A stretch of DNA of 64,000 nucleotides, from the NCBI GenBank assembly GCA_017163975.1, contig JAFFSR010000220.1, positions 17,812,001 through 17,876,000 of the forward strand, in the 5' to 3' direction. Position numbers and translations under genes: made by a program. This DNA is from Anastatus disparis (taxonomy: Eukaryota; Arthropoda; Insecta; Hymenoptera; Eupelmidae). The notes under the pieces were generated by a model that saw only the letters and a program-made list of their open reading frames with translations, was not told the origin of the DNA and did no database searches. Below are positions 11,488 through 24,500 of this stretch, piece by piece; the first letter of the stretch is position 1, and every line of letters begins with the position of its first letter.

Positions 11488-11948
11488 GGTGGTTCGTGCG
11501 GTAAGAGAGAGAAAGCTAGCTGTGAGAGAAAGAGATAGCGCTCACATGATCCAGTTGCGCATGCGCAGCAACGTAAATGTGAACGAAATATGCATCGTTT
11601 ATCTAATAATTACATTTTCAAAACACTTTATCTCTTTAATAAAACGATGAATTTACGTGAATCTTGTTGGAAAATGTTTATTATTAGTTCCTTTATATAT
11701 GTTTAAATTTTCAATTACAATTTGAATGTAGTTTATGAGATATTGCAATTAACAGCTACGAAATGTAAAAATTCCAATATATATAGATATACTTTCAATG
11801 TAATTTGTAAAACTTTGAACATCGATTAATCAAAAACGAAACGATGAAATGTTCTGAAATTTTAATATGATATTTACATTGCCTTCATTGAACTTTACCT
11901 ACAATTTCAAGAATATCTTGAAAAAACACGTTAGTCGCACGAACCACC
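11488..11948. mobile_element. MITE with TTAA target duplication
   Basis: Perfect inverted ends GGTGGTTCGTGCG and CGCACGAACCACC are flanked directly by TTAA on both sides (11484-11487 and 11949-11952). A TTAA duplication is the hallmark of piggyBac and Kolobok transposons. The body has no coding sequence, so this is a 461-bp non-autonomous derivative. Confidence 0.8.
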
Positions 11949-13025
11949 TTAATCACACGGATAAATACATGATTAATAGTTTTAACTTGGTGTAGCTTTC
12001 TAAAAATTTATATGGTTTAATTTAAGGGTGGAAAATACCCGTATGTAAAATATCGTGACTTTCTGAACATTACTTAAACAGTATTTAAAGATCGACAGAA
12101 TTCCCTTAAAATGCAAATATTGCGTGTTATCAATACACCTTCTGTGAGGATCAATACAGCAACACAGATGTATAAAATCGATTAGAATATTTAATATTTA
12201 TGAAGAATAAATTATTTGTTATAAATATTTTTTTCCGTTTTTTTTTTCTTTAAGTCGCCTTGTTTTATAAACAAGAACTAATGAATTTTCGTATTTCTGA
12301 AACGATCATACGAGAGAAAGGTTGTTTCAATAAAAGAAATAATTTTTTGTATTTTAAAATAATAATAACCCTGGTAGAAAATTAAGGATAAGATATGCTC
12401 AGATAACTACCCGAATGGAAATTTTTCGGTGTATCAAAATGTATAAAAGTGTATGAAAGTGTATTGAAGCATACAAAAATGTACCAAAGTGTATGAAAAT
12501 GTATCTAAGAGCGATTTTTCAGACCTTATTCTCGATCCATTTTGATACACTCTGATACACTTAGATACACTTTGGTACACTTTGGTACATTTCTTAAAAA
12601 GTGAGCTGAAATTAAATTTCCTCAATTTTTTTGATGTTATACACTTTGACACATTTTGATACACTTTGACACATTTTGATACACTTTTACACACTTTGAT
12701 ACACTTTTACACACTTTAATATACTATGGTACATGTTGATACACTTCTGAGTATTAGCCTAAATTGTTTTTCCTGTTTTATTTTGCACACGTTTGTACAC
12801 TTTGATACACTTTTACACACTTTGATACACTTTAATATACTATGGTACATCTTGATACACTTCTGAGTATTAACCTTTTCCTGTTTTATTTTGCACACGT
12901 TTGTACACGTTGATACACTTTTACACACTTTGACACACTTTAATATACTATGGTACATCTTGATACACTTCTGAGTATTATCCTTTTCCTGTTTTATTTT
13001 GCACACGTTTGTACACTTTGATACA

Positions 13026-13393
13026 TTTTTTTTCTTTTTTTTTTTTTTTTTAAAGATTAATATATAAAGGATATTGTCCTCTATATGATTAATCTTTTTT
13101 CTATGGTGAGGTCGAGGGAGTCCCCGCCCGGTATCTGTTTATCACATTACATCAGGCTAGACTGTCAGACCCACCATACCGAAAACTTTGACTACCGATG
13201 GATGGTCAGCCACTTTTGGTGACCAACAATCAACCGATACCCAATGAGATCGGATTTTTGAGAGTCGCGATATAAAATGGCACTTACACTAATTTTCTTT
13301 CGAAAAAAAAGTTTAGAGGTACCTGGCCAGGATTCGAACCCATGCCCTCCGCGTTGAAGGCAAGAGCTCTATCCGTTACGCCACCGCGCTCTC
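13026..13393 (-). repeat. tRNA-derived SINE
   Basis: On the minus strand the head starts GAGAGCGCGGTGGCGTAACGG, contains an A box (TGGCGTAACGG, plus 13373-13383) and a B box (GGTTCGAATCC, plus 13330-13340), and looks like a tRNA. The body ends in a long A-rich tail (poly-T at 13026-13051 on the plus strand). It is absent from the related element at 50325-52297, so it inserted after those copies separated. Confidence 0.85.
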
Positions 13394-13978
13394 TTTATGT
13401 AATATAATACATTTTAATAAAACACGATACACTTCGATACATTTCTAAGTAAGAAATTAAAAATGGTTTTACCATGCACACTTTGATACACATGCGTACA
13501 TTTTTTATACATTTTAATAGTGTTTAATACACTTTTTAGGCATGAAACGGTGTATTAAAATAAGCCGTTTTCATTTTAGATATTTTCATAAATTTTAATG
13601 TATTAATGCCCTTGGGATAAATGTAAGGTTAATAAAACGACAATATTGAAAAAATTGAAAAATATTTTTATAAATTATAAAAGTAAAATATAAAAAGTAA
13701 TTTAAAACATAAGAATTAGCAATATATATTTGAAATATAATTTGTAATGAAAAACTTACATTCTATATTAGCATTAAATATTTAAACATTAATATTATTA
13801 GAAATTTATAAATAATAAAAGTTTAATAGAGACAACTTCAAAAAAATAATTATTCTTTTGTAATACATATCAAGTAATGAGATAAGATAAATAATTTATA
13901 CTAATAAACACATTTTTAATTTAATAACATTATTAAATATAAATATTTAAACATTGTTGTTTCTAAGATAGTTTTTTT

Positions 13979-14150
13979 TTATAAATTTTCATTTGTATTG
14001 TCTATTGAGACTAAGTTATTTTTTGTAGTCTTTGCAGTCGCATCTTCATTATTATTAGTATTATTGCTGTTTCCATTTTGCACAGTCAATATGTTACAGG
14101 GATCTTGTTGATTATTTAAGGAAGAGGCTTCATTTAATGGAGATTTATTT
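13979..14150 (-). pseudogene. Coding-like fragment inside decamer element
   Basis: An open stretch on the minus strand of about 55 residues, rich in Asn and Thr (SSLNNQQDPCNILTVQNG... ending NTNENL and a stop). Unlike its surroundings it is not repeat-derived. It may be a remnant of a protein once carried by the element or captured by it. No ATG is convincing and I recognise no domain. Confidence 0.25.
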
Positions 14151-15308
14151 TAGTTAAAATTTTTAAAATGTATCAAAGTGTGCAAAAGTGTATCAAAGTA
14201 TGCAAAAGTGTATCCATTAAAAACGACATTTTTCCTTTATTGGAAAAATGTATGAAAGTGTATTAAAGTGTGCAAAAGTATATCAAAGTGTATCAAAGTG
14301 TGCAAAAGTGTATCAAAGTGTGTAACACATAGCAAATGTAGAAATTAATTTTAGTCAACATTTTCGAAAAGTGTATCAAAGTGTATCAAAGTGTGCAAAA
14401 GTGTATCAATGTATGCAAAAGTGTATCCAAGAAAATCAACATTTTTCCTTTATTAGAAAAATGTATGAAAGTGTATCAAAGTGTATGAAAGTGTCCAAAA
14501 AATATATGAAAATGTGCAAAAGTGTATTAAAGTGTATCAAAGTGTATATCATTAACGAATATAAAAAATTGATACCAAGAAACTTTTTTTTGGAAGTGTA
14601 TAAAAATGTATGAAAGTGTATCAAAGTGTACCAAAGTGTATTAACATTTGGTCCGAAATATCGCTCTTAGATACACTTTGATACACTTTCGTATGATTTG
14701 GATACATTTACCATTTTCACTGGGGTAACTGTTGGCTATATCTCGTCGCTACGCAGTCGCGATAAGTGACCGATAAATACACGATAACATATTAAAGATT
14801 ACAGAGTTGATATAAAATATAATCACTAAAATAATTAAAATTTTTTTCTTCTGATTCGAAATAAATTATAAATATTATAATATTCATTATTACAATTCAT
14901 ATGAGTTGTAAATAATTTTGCAATTAAAATCGTTTATAGAAAGCGAATCTGTATATATACATGCTGCCTGCGATGGCGCCTGTTTGTACAATCGTAAAAT
15001 ATATCCTATAGTTGTGAATACTGAATGTTAGCTGCGCGCGCATCACTCGACGCTTCGTCTTCTATAAGCATCTATCTTCTTCACTATAGTGATGTGCAGG
15101 TTAGATTGACTTGACTTAACTTTAAAATTATTAAAGATGCATATACTGTTACTGTAATAGTGTCAAAATTTTTTGTTCTTTATTGTATAACTTAAATTTA
15201 TTTGCGAACATATACAGTATGATTATTATGAATAAAATATCCATGTAAAATCAGTGAGTGCGAAGTGCGAGTGAGCGAGTGCATATGTAAACTTAGTGTG
15301 AGAGAATA

Positions 15309-15566
15309 CACTGTAAAAGAAAATGGCGAGAAATCACGTCGTTGGTCGACGATTTCAATGCGACCATGCACCGTCGATGTTATTTAACATTGTTGAAGCG
15401 CAAAATCTAACTGATTTAATCCAAAAATCTTGTGTTCAGTTTACGTGAAATCACGCAAAGCACGTTAAAATGTCGCCGTTGAACGAAGTTAAATAACCTC
15501 GACGGTGCATGGTCGCATTGAAATCGTCGACCAACAACGTGATTTTCTGCTATTTTTTTTACAGTG
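15309..15566. mobile_element. Palindromic MITE with CACTGTAAAA ends
   Basis: Inverted ends CACTGTAAAAG and TTTTTTTTACAGTG are flanked by TA (15307-15308 and 15567-15568). The arms are complementary for about 80 bp, including GTTGGTCGACGATTTCAATG and its reverse complement near 15515. Frames crossing it on either strand are accidental. It is nested in the outer 12369-15838 element. Confidence 0.8.
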
Positions 15567-16359
15567 TAAGACTGTCCGTTTAGGAACTGAAAAGGAAACA
15601 AGGAGTGAACAGCCTTTCTCTTTCTCACTAACTGTGTTCCCATATGCGTGCTCACTCACACTTTGTAATATGCTGTTTATGAATATGGTATAATTCAACA
15701 TTGACCATATTCTCCCGATACCATCGCGATAATTCGTTAAGAGTAATGGAGGTTTATCGCGATATCTAAAAGCATATGATCGCGACTGCCCATAAAATAC
15801 GGGATGATATACTGAAAATATGCTCAACTTTCTACCAGGGAATATAGAAAAATTTAAAAAAAAAACATTTTTTATAGCCCGCGGTACCGTTTGAATCCAT
15901 TTTTACAGATGGGTAAAGATTTTCTTTTTTAAAATTTTGATGATAAGAGTTTTTAAAGAACCAAATACTCTATAATTTTTTGAATATATGAGTAGCTTTA
16001 TTAAAATAAATTGTTAATAGAGCTTGAAAAAAAGGTTTAAAAAGTTTTTAAACTGCAAATATTTAATAAACAATCTGTTAGAAAAAATATATCGATAATT
16101 TATAATAATAATCGGAATTTCATAAATATTTAAACCATATAACTATAGTTATGTTATAACGAATCCAATGTGATTTCCTTTACAAGCTATTAATCTTTAT
16201 ACTTAAAAATAACAAACATACAAAATTAACATTGCATAGTTCATAAGAACAAATAAAATATAGGAATTTTTCGAAGTTCGAAAACAGTAGAATATTAAGA
16301 CTATGTAACTCATGAATTATATGCAATGATTGATTAATAATAAAATAATCACACGAAAG

Positions 16360-19300
16360 TCATCTTTGCTCAATTTTTAAAAATACAGTATCACGTGGAA
16401 CTTGTAAACTAGATTTTAAGGTGTAATCAATTGGAATAGGTGTTTTCTCACACGGCGAAAATTTGAATTTTGAAAGCAAGCTAACTAGAGCAACTTTACT
16501 TTGCATAGCCCCAAATCTATTACCTGTAATGAATATAAAATATTAAATGAACATATGTTTTAGTAATTCATGTTTGTATAAAATATCCAATTTTTTAAAT
16601 TTTACCTATACAATTTCGCGGTCCATCACCAAACCCTAAAAATGTATATGGACTTCTGGAATCTATATTTTCTTTAGTAAATCGTTCTGGGTCGAATTTA
16701 TCTGGTTCTGCGTAAAACTCTGGATTTCTGTGAATACCCGATGCGCAGATTTGTACCATCATACCTTTTGGTACAGTGTAATTAGAACCAGGAATAGTCC
16801 ATTCTTCTTCACAGATTCGAGTTAAAAATGGTAGCGATGGATGTTTCCTTAAAGTCTCTACAACACAGAGTATAATTTCATTTTTCTCAAGTTCTAAATG
16901 CCCAAAAGAGGCAAGTCATATAATAAAATCATATTGAATTTATGATTATGATTAAATATATAATCCGAATCGCTTCCGAAACTCATAATCCGAAATTGTT
17001 TTATAGTACTTTTCGATACTAGGGCGTCAAATTATCAATATTCGTGCATTTCAATGCAAAAGTATTTATAATTTAAGACACTTGTATCGAAAAATATTTT
17101 TTGGCACCAAGTGCGTAAAATCGCATATCAAGAATTTGGTTATGTTCCATTATATATGCAATTTTACGTACGCCGTGTCAAAAAATTATATTTTTTGACA
17201 CGTATTAGTCTTGTTTATAAGTTTAATTGAAAACAGTGTAAGGTTTACAACTATGAAAACATTTGCATAATTTTCAAAATAAACAGTATAAAATGTAATT
17301 TTCATTTGCAGTGATTCTGTTGCATTAAACAATGTTGCTTATAATAGTTTAATGAATAGTTACCATTGAATACCATATCAAGATACTTCATTTCGCTCAT
17401 TATATTCAAATAATCAAATCCAGCAGATTTCGCTATATATTCATCAATTTCCTTTTGTAATCTTTCTTGAATATCTGGATTTAACGCTAATTCATACAAA
17501 CAATAAGTTACTGTAGATGAGCTTGTTTCAAATCCAGCCGCGAAAAATACAAAAGCTTGAGCGCACGCTTCCATCATTGTTAGTTTATCGTTTGAATCTG
17601 AAAATAAATATTTTAATACGATCTTTAGGTATATAAATATTTTATTCAAATGTATCTTAATTTTTTGAATTATTGCTAATTTTTCTACATCCTAAGAATA
17701 ATTAGTTTTTTTTCAGAGGAAACATTATGATATTGAATAAAATATTTGAGTGATTGTACGTATGTGTGTACGTATAAATTTGTTTCTGTTTAATTTGAGA
17801 ACCCTAGTGGAAATCGAATCTGTGAATAACTGGGAATAACTGGGAATAACTGTTATAAACTGTTCAGTTTGAGACAGGAATAACAGTTATTCCCAGTTAT
17901 TCCCAGTTATTCACAGTTATTCCCAGTTATTTACAGTTTAGTTTAAAAATAATTTAAAAAATATAAATTTGAAAAAATGAAAAAAATATATTTTTTTTTA
18001 ATTTTTTTTTCTATTATAAATATATTTGGGAATAACTGTTATTCGTACCTCTGTTTTTTCAAATTATTTTTAAGCTATAAACTGTGAATAACTGGGAATA
18101 ACTGAGAATAACTGGGAATAACTGTTATTCCTGTCTCAAACTGAACAGTTTATAACAGTTATTCCTAGTTATTCACAGTTATTCACAGTTATTTCCAGTT
18201 ATTTCCAGTTATTCCCAGTTATTCACAGATTCGATTTCCACTAGGGAATTACTCAACCAATGTTGATTTGAGATTATTCATATTATTAAATCTTATTTTG
18301 AAAAACATTAAAAAGAATGCACTAACCTGATCTGCTTCGATTTCCGTTACCATGAATTTCTTCTTCATCTATTAATTGCATTAAAAGATTTAAAAAGTCA
18401 TTTCTATTAATTTTTTTTTTTTCACGATAGTTGACAGTTTCAATGAATGTGCGTGAATAGAAATTCTGAACTTTCTCATTCAATATCCGTATACGAAGAA
18501 GACTCAATACATGAGGAGCAAAGAGTAACATAAAACTCTTAAATGGATTACTTTGGAAAATAAGTCGACCATGCTTTCGAAATTCACTGTTAGGATTTTT
18601 TAAGCTGTCTGGTTCCAAGCCAAAAGCTAAACAGGAAATCGTATCTGTAGTGTATCTGTAAAAACAATAAATTTTAGTTAAAATAATAAAACTTTCAAGA
18701 TTTATAAATGACAATTGAAATAGTCTTTGAAATAATTTAATTATTTTATAACGTAATAAATTTTGTAAGTTCATGTGACGACAAATTTATCGCAGATATG
18801 GAAAAAGTTTTAATATCTGTGACAGATTTTTTTCTCGTATCTTTCATCATATTTTTTGTTATTGTAACTAGTTAAAAAACTGCTATTATTTATTTTAAAA
18901 CTACTCCATATAATTTAATGATATATCAAACTTTTTAATAATTAAATAAGCTATAATATTGATTATTGTTGAGTAAATCTAGAAAATCAATCACGTCATA
19001 GTTATTTTTAAAAAAAATTTAACATCAATTGGATATTAATAATATCTAACATTAATTATATAAAATGAATGACTTTTTTTTGACATAGAAAGAACAATCA
19101 TTACCTGGCTATCAAATCTTTTATTTCTATTAAATTATTAATTTTTAATTCATTGTCAACAACTGAAACAAGTTCATCACCAATCAATTTCATCAAAGGA
19201 AACATCATCTTTAATTTTCCAGAAGTAAAAGTTGGGGTAAGCTTATTTCGTAATCTCTTCCATTTTTCACCTCTGAGAAAAAACAAATGGGCTCTTAATG

Positions 19301-19941
19301 GATTGACTTCTTCATCCACACCGTACGTTCGATCTTTGAATTTTTGAAACTCTTTTATAAGCACGCAACGAATGAGTTCTGGATCATTAATCATTAGCAC
19401 AGGTTTGTACAGTAAGTATATCCCGTGATAAGGATATTTGCAAAATTTTTCGTAATTTTTTAAAACTGTTTGACCTGAAAATTTCAATATTATATTTAAC
19501 AAGGTAAGTATTTTAGAATACAGAGAAATTCAAATACGAATAGAAAGAAGATTTATAATTTTTTTTTCAAATCAATAAATATTCTATAAACAATAAGGTT
19601 TTTAATTATTTTACGAAAATCAATTAGTGAAATCGTATTATAAATATCTAAATATTATTTTTTATAAAAATATAGGAATTGATTAAATATTCTTATTAAC
19701 ATTCAAATTGTTCATATATTTTTTAAACTAAAATAATTTCCTTACCAAGAGGTACTTTTCTTTGAACAAATGGCAAAAGGTTTCCAAAAATGAATGTTGG
19801 TTCCTCGTGTGGTATTCCTTTTCTTCGCCAATAATTAAACACAATGAACTTTAGGTATAAATAAAAACTTGCGATTATTAATAATAAGAAAAAAAGAATT
19901 GTTGTTATCATTGTTTCAAAGCACTTGATAACGTAGCACAA
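16360..19941 (-). CDS. CYP6-like cytochrome P450 (array gene 1)
   Basis: A complete six-exon gene can be built from exons 19746-19941, 19105-19474, 18327-18655, 17364-17597, 16606-16857 and 16360-16523, all with GT/AG borders and matching phases, giving 514 residues. It is a heme-thiolate monooxygenase, probably anchored in the ER membrane (N-terminal hydrophobic segment, then WRRKGIPHEEP). Landmarks: C-helix WKRLR near 137, I-helix AGFETS at 319-324, ETLR at 377, PERF at 433-436, heme loop FGDGPRNCIG with Cys 459. Family membership suggests xenobiotic or hormone-related oxidation; the substrate is unknown. A second ATG at 19911 is an alternative start. Intron 3 contains a 445-bp transposon-like element. 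Its closest relative in the array is the next gene upstream. Confidence 0.92.
17802..18246. mobile_element. CCCTAG element of CAGTTATTCC decamers
   Basis: The ends are identical inverted repeats starting CCCTAGTGGAAATCGAATC. The arms remain complementary for about 140-180 bp and consist largely of 10-bp units (GAATAACTGG and its complement), with different copy numbers in the two arms, around a unique TTTGAGACAGG segment. The AT-rich centre (17945-18065) is non-coding. It sits in intron 3 of P450 gene 1. The flanks are AA, so a TA target duplication is not shown here. Confidence 0.8.
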
Positions 19942-21531
19942 TTTTCTGAATCCTAACTAAAATTTTATATTTTAAAACATGATGTAGTAAATTCAATAAA
20001 AACGTTTTATGTAATCCACTGTTGTTGGTAACACCTATTTATTTACTATGACAATTATTATGATCAAATCACATATATAAATACACAGTGTAAAATATTG
20101 AAATAACGATGAGTTTTAACGTAAATTTTCAACAAAACTGTTTTTTCATTTTGTAAATTTAATTATGAACAAGAATTATCTTATCGGTTATTATGCGTTT
20201 ATTTATCTTACTAATTTATCTGCTTAATTTATTGAATGACTGTTTATTTTATCATCAAGTGTATTCATAGCATTGACATTATTCGGCTCAAATTATAATA
20301 ATTAATACTTATATTCTCAATGAAGGAAATATTATTTTTAGAAAATTCAATACTTGAAATATAAAAAAAAAATTTGTCTATTAAATGATAAATCTAATGA
20401 ATTGATATTTTTATACATGATCCGAATGTTCATCAATCATGCCGAATTTTTTTATAGCGTTTACATATTGTTTGGAGAATGTAAATATTAGTTCTAGCAA
20501 GAAAGTTTAAGGCGTGTCAACGCTCCGCGAATTTTTTTATAACTTCTTATAATACTTTTATTATTTATTTATTTATAAACTCAGTTGAGTATTTTTACGA
20601 AAACTTTTATCTGTAAATAAATAAAATTTTCTATTTTTGGAATAAAAAATTTAAACTTTTGAGATACTCAAAATAGGAACTGTTAAATTAAACTTTTACG
20701 CACTTGTATTGTTATAATTTTTCTATTAACAGTATTATTTATGATTTTAATATGTCCATGAACTTTTCAAGCTTTTATATTATAGTTTAATCTACTACTT
20801 TAGTATTTACTTCAAAAAAATTCAACCTTCTTATTGTAATTACATGCATTGTTTAAAACAAAAAAATATGCGGAAAAAAGTGAGATAATCGCAAATCTAC
20901 AAAGTACAAAGGTTAATTTAAAAGCAAAGAGTTGTACGAAACTATCATGAAAGCTTGTTGCTCTTTCGTTTCGGGTAAATATAGCACCTAAGCCGGTGTA
21001 ACTGACATCTTACAAGCAGCATGTTTTAAGTTTTGGGTGAGCATCTTGATTAACTGCAATACCAAACTTTGTTGTTTGAAGAGCTTCCAAACGAAATTTA
21101 GTCGTACGATTATCGACGTTCTACAAAAGAACATGTAAATTGAAATTTTTATCATTGACTGAACAAAAAAGTTGATATACTTCAGGAATCGTATGATAAG
21201 ATTTGGAAATAAATTTTCGATAAAGCTATTTACATATTCGAAAAATATCGTTAAAATTTATCTTGAAGTAAAAAAAGTTCTAAAAGGTTGTTAAATGGCA
21301 AGTATTTATAAGATACCTGTTTAATTTAAATAATTATATAAAAAAATATATGAATTGAATGTGATTTCTTTTACAAGCTATTAATATGATCCGATCTTTA
21401 TTAAAAAATCTAACAATAATTAAAAGTTAAAAAATTGAATATATATTTATCTCGTGACAATTACAAATAATAAACGTATAAAATAAACATTACATAATTC
21501 ACAAGTTGACGATAAAATAATTGCGAAAAAT
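19942..21531. other. Promoter and spacer between P450 genes 1 and 2
   Basis: The upstream region of gene 1 resembles that of gene 2 at 24.77-25.6 kb. Shared pieces include TTTTCAACAAAACT, CAAGAATTATCT and CTAGCAAGAAAGTTTAAGGCG (20.49 and 25.38 kb), so the duplication unit included at least 0.7 kb of upstream DNA. A minus-strand TATTTATATA near 20070 could serve as a TATA box. Nothing coding is seen at 20.7-21.5 kb. Confidence 0.5.
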
Positions 21532-24500
21532 TCATCTTCGTTCAATTTTTAAAAATACAGAATCACGTGGAGCTTGTACAGCAGATTTCAATGAGTAGTC
21601 AACTGGAATGGGTGTTTTCTCACATGGTAAAAATTTGAATTTCGAAAGCAAGCTAACTAGAGCAACTTTACTTTGCATTGTTCCAAATCTATTACCTGCA
21701 GATATAGAATTTTTAATAAACATATAATTCAGTAATTAACTTCATGTTCGTATATAAAATATAATTTTTTTTTAAATTTACCTATACAATTTCGAGGTCC
21801 ATCACCAAATCCTAGAAACGTATATGGACTTCTGGAATCTACATTTTCTTTAGCAAATCGTTCTGGATTAAAGTCGTCTGGTTCTGGATAGAACTCTGGA
21901 TTTCTGTGAATGCCAGATACAGAAATTTGTATCATCATATCTTTTGGTACAGTGTAATTAGAACCAGGAATAGTCCATTCTTCTTCACAGATTCGAGTCA
22001 AAAATGGTACCGATGGATGTTTCCTTAGAGTTTCTGAAACAGAGCGTAATTTTATTACTCTTAAAGTATTGATTTATAATAGAGATATTTTATATAAGAT
22101 CTAGTTTTTAATGTATATTTAAAAGTATAAAAAATGTTCACAAATTTTTTTTCGCCTTAAAAAAGAAGAAATGAATTATTAGAATTGAAATTCTTTTATT
22201 CCTTACAAGCATCTAAAATTTCATCATAACATATTAGATGGAACAATAACCATTTAATATATAAATAAGATTTTAATCTAAAAATTTCTTCAACATTTCC
22301 CAGATTAAATGACTTCTAATGATTTTGTAATAAGATTATGTTATATCTTATGAATAGTTAAATAATTTATAAATAATTACCATTGAATACCATATCAAGA
22401 TATTTCATTTCTGTTAATACATTTAAATAATCAAATCCATTAGGTTTCGCTAAATATTCATCAATTTCCTTTTGTAATTTTTCTTGAATATCTGGATTTA
22501 ACGCTAATTCATACAAACAATAAGTTACTGTAGACGAGCTTGTTTCAAATCCAGCCGCGAAAAATACAAAAGCTTGAGCACAGGCTTCCATCATCGTTAG
22601 CTTATCATTTGTGTCTGAAAATAATTTTTACACATTCCTTAATTATATAAATATTTAATTCAAATGTATCCATATTTTTAAATTATCGCTTGTTTATTTT
22701 GTTTACATCTTAAAAATAATTAGTTTTTTTCAAAGGAAACAATTACAATACTAAATAAAATATTTTCTCAAAATTTATTCTATAAAATCATATTATTCTC
22801 ATAAAATGTTCCTGTGCCTGTGTGACCTTACATAAGTATGCATGTACATGTACATGTGAATGTGTATGCGTATGAATTTTTCTTTTTACTAAGAGGTCTA
22901 CTTTACTAATGTTAACTTAAGATTATTTCTATTATTAAATCTTATTTTAAAAAATATTTAAAAAAATACACTAACCTGATGTGCTTTGATTTCCGTTACG
23001 ATAAATTTCTTCTTTATCTATCAACTGCATCAAAAGATTTAAAAAGTCATTTCTATTAATTTTTTCTTTTTCACGATAATTGACAGTCTCAATAAATGTA
23101 TTTGAAAAGAAATCGTAAACTTTCTTATTCACTAATCGTATACGTAAAAGACTCAATGCATAAGGAGCAAAGAATAAAAGAAAATTCTTGAATGGATTAA
23201 TTTGAAAAAGAAGTCGACCATGCTTTCGAAATTCGCTATTAGGATTTTTTAAGCTGTCTGGTTCCAAACCAAAAGCTAAACAAGCAATCGTATCTGTAGT
23301 ATATCTGTAAAATCAATAAATTTTAGTTATAATAATACGGTTTAAAACATTGTTACACAACAATTGTAACGAAACAAATTAATATTATCACGTTTTTTGC
23401 AATATGTTTCATTTAGTTATTTTTCGTTAAAATTATTATGATTTTTTTACGAATTATATTAATTATAAATTTAAATTTTTGAAAAAATTCTTTTAGATAG
23501 TATTTTTCATTACAATATAGTACTATAGTTTATAACGTAGAATATTTTTAAATTTATGCGATGAAAAATATTTCACAGATATTGAATAAGTTTTGAACAT
23601 TCATTTTCTATTCTTAGAAATCTCGTATCTTTTAACACATATTTTGTCATTGTGACTTGACAGAAAAGCTTATTTATTTCAAAGCTATTTCATATTTTTA
23701 ATGATAAATCAAACTTTTTAGTAAGTCAATAAGCTTTAATATTGATTATCATTAAGTAAATCAACAAATCATTCACGATACAGTTATTTTTTAAATGCTT
23801 GTGTGCATTATATTTAATCAATATTAATAAAGATAAATCTAACATCAATTATATATTAATAATGTCTGAAGTTAATTATATAAAATGAATGTCTTATTTT
23901 GTTTAAAATACAAACGACGACTATTACCTGGCTATCAAATCTTTGATTTCTATCACATTGCTAGTTTTTAACTCATTATCAACTACTGAAACAAGTTCAT
24001 CACCAATCAATCTCATCAAAGGAAACATCATCTTCAATTTTCCAGAAGTAAAAGTTGGAGTAAGCTTATTTCGTAATCTCTTCCATTTTTCACCTCTGAG
24101 AAAGAATAAATGGGCTGTTAATGGATTAACTTTTTCATCAATGCCATATGATCGATCTTTGAATTTTTGAAACTCTTTAACAAGCACACAGCGAATGAGT
24201 TCTGGATCATTAATCATTAGCACAGGTTTGTACAGTAAATACATCCCATAAAAAGGATATTTGCAAAATTTTTCGTAATTTTTTAATATTGTTTGACCTG
24301 AAAATTTAATATATATTTTACTAGGTATAAGCATTTTAAATAATATTTCTAAAATTTTTTAAGTCAAAATTTAGATAAACAAACTAAAATCAGTTAAAAG
24401 AATTATAGTTTCTAAAGTAAAATTTTGTAATTCTTTTTTTAATGATGAATTTTTTTCATATTTTTAATATGAAATGAATTTGTATTATAAATATAGAAAC

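Larger units (their letters stand above)
12410..14725. mobile_element. CCC-ended element of GTGTATCAAA decamers
   Basis: TA lies on both sides (12408-12409 and 14726-14727). Ends are CCCGAATGGAAATTTTTCGG (left) and, inverted, CCCCAGTGAAAATGG (right). Both subterminal zones carry GTGTATCAAA-type units and then GTATCTAAGAGCGAT, giving imperfect terminal inverted repeats of about 100 bp. Inside, decamer arrays run in both orientations (about 12540-13020 and 14165-14640). Open frames translating to KCIKVYQSVSKC are only repeat translations. It holds a SINE (13026-13393). A second copy, inverted relative to this one, is at 50325-52297. Confidence 0.8.
12369..15838. mobile_element. Outer CCCTGGTAGAAA element, heavily nested
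   Basis: Inverted ends CCCTGGTAGAAAATTAAGG (left) and CCCTGGTAGAAAGTTGAGC (right, reversed). After removing two later insertions (12410-14725 and 15309-15566) the original element would be about 0.9 kb, and further terminal similarity appears (CAGTCGCGAT near both ends). The flanks are AA-rich rather than TA. It belongs to the same terminal-sequence group as the elements at 35434, 45850 and 57167. Confidence 0.55.

Noticed and set aside
12434..13006. Open frames translating to repeated KCIKVYQSVSK-like peptides
   Set aside because: They are translations of the GTGTATCAAA decamer arrays; the same happens near 14371-14624, 50436-50659 and 51885-52273. No start context, domain or independent support.
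12540..14640. Possible CRISPR-like array
   Set aside because: Units are about 10 bp, contiguous, without spacers, and in both orientations in an insect genome. This is a tandem-repeat transposon body.
15416..15827. Reading frames of 79 and 112 codons on the minus strand
   Set aside because: They cross the arms of a palindromic MITE (15309-15566) and the end of an outer element, and have counterparts on the opposite strand. Accidental.
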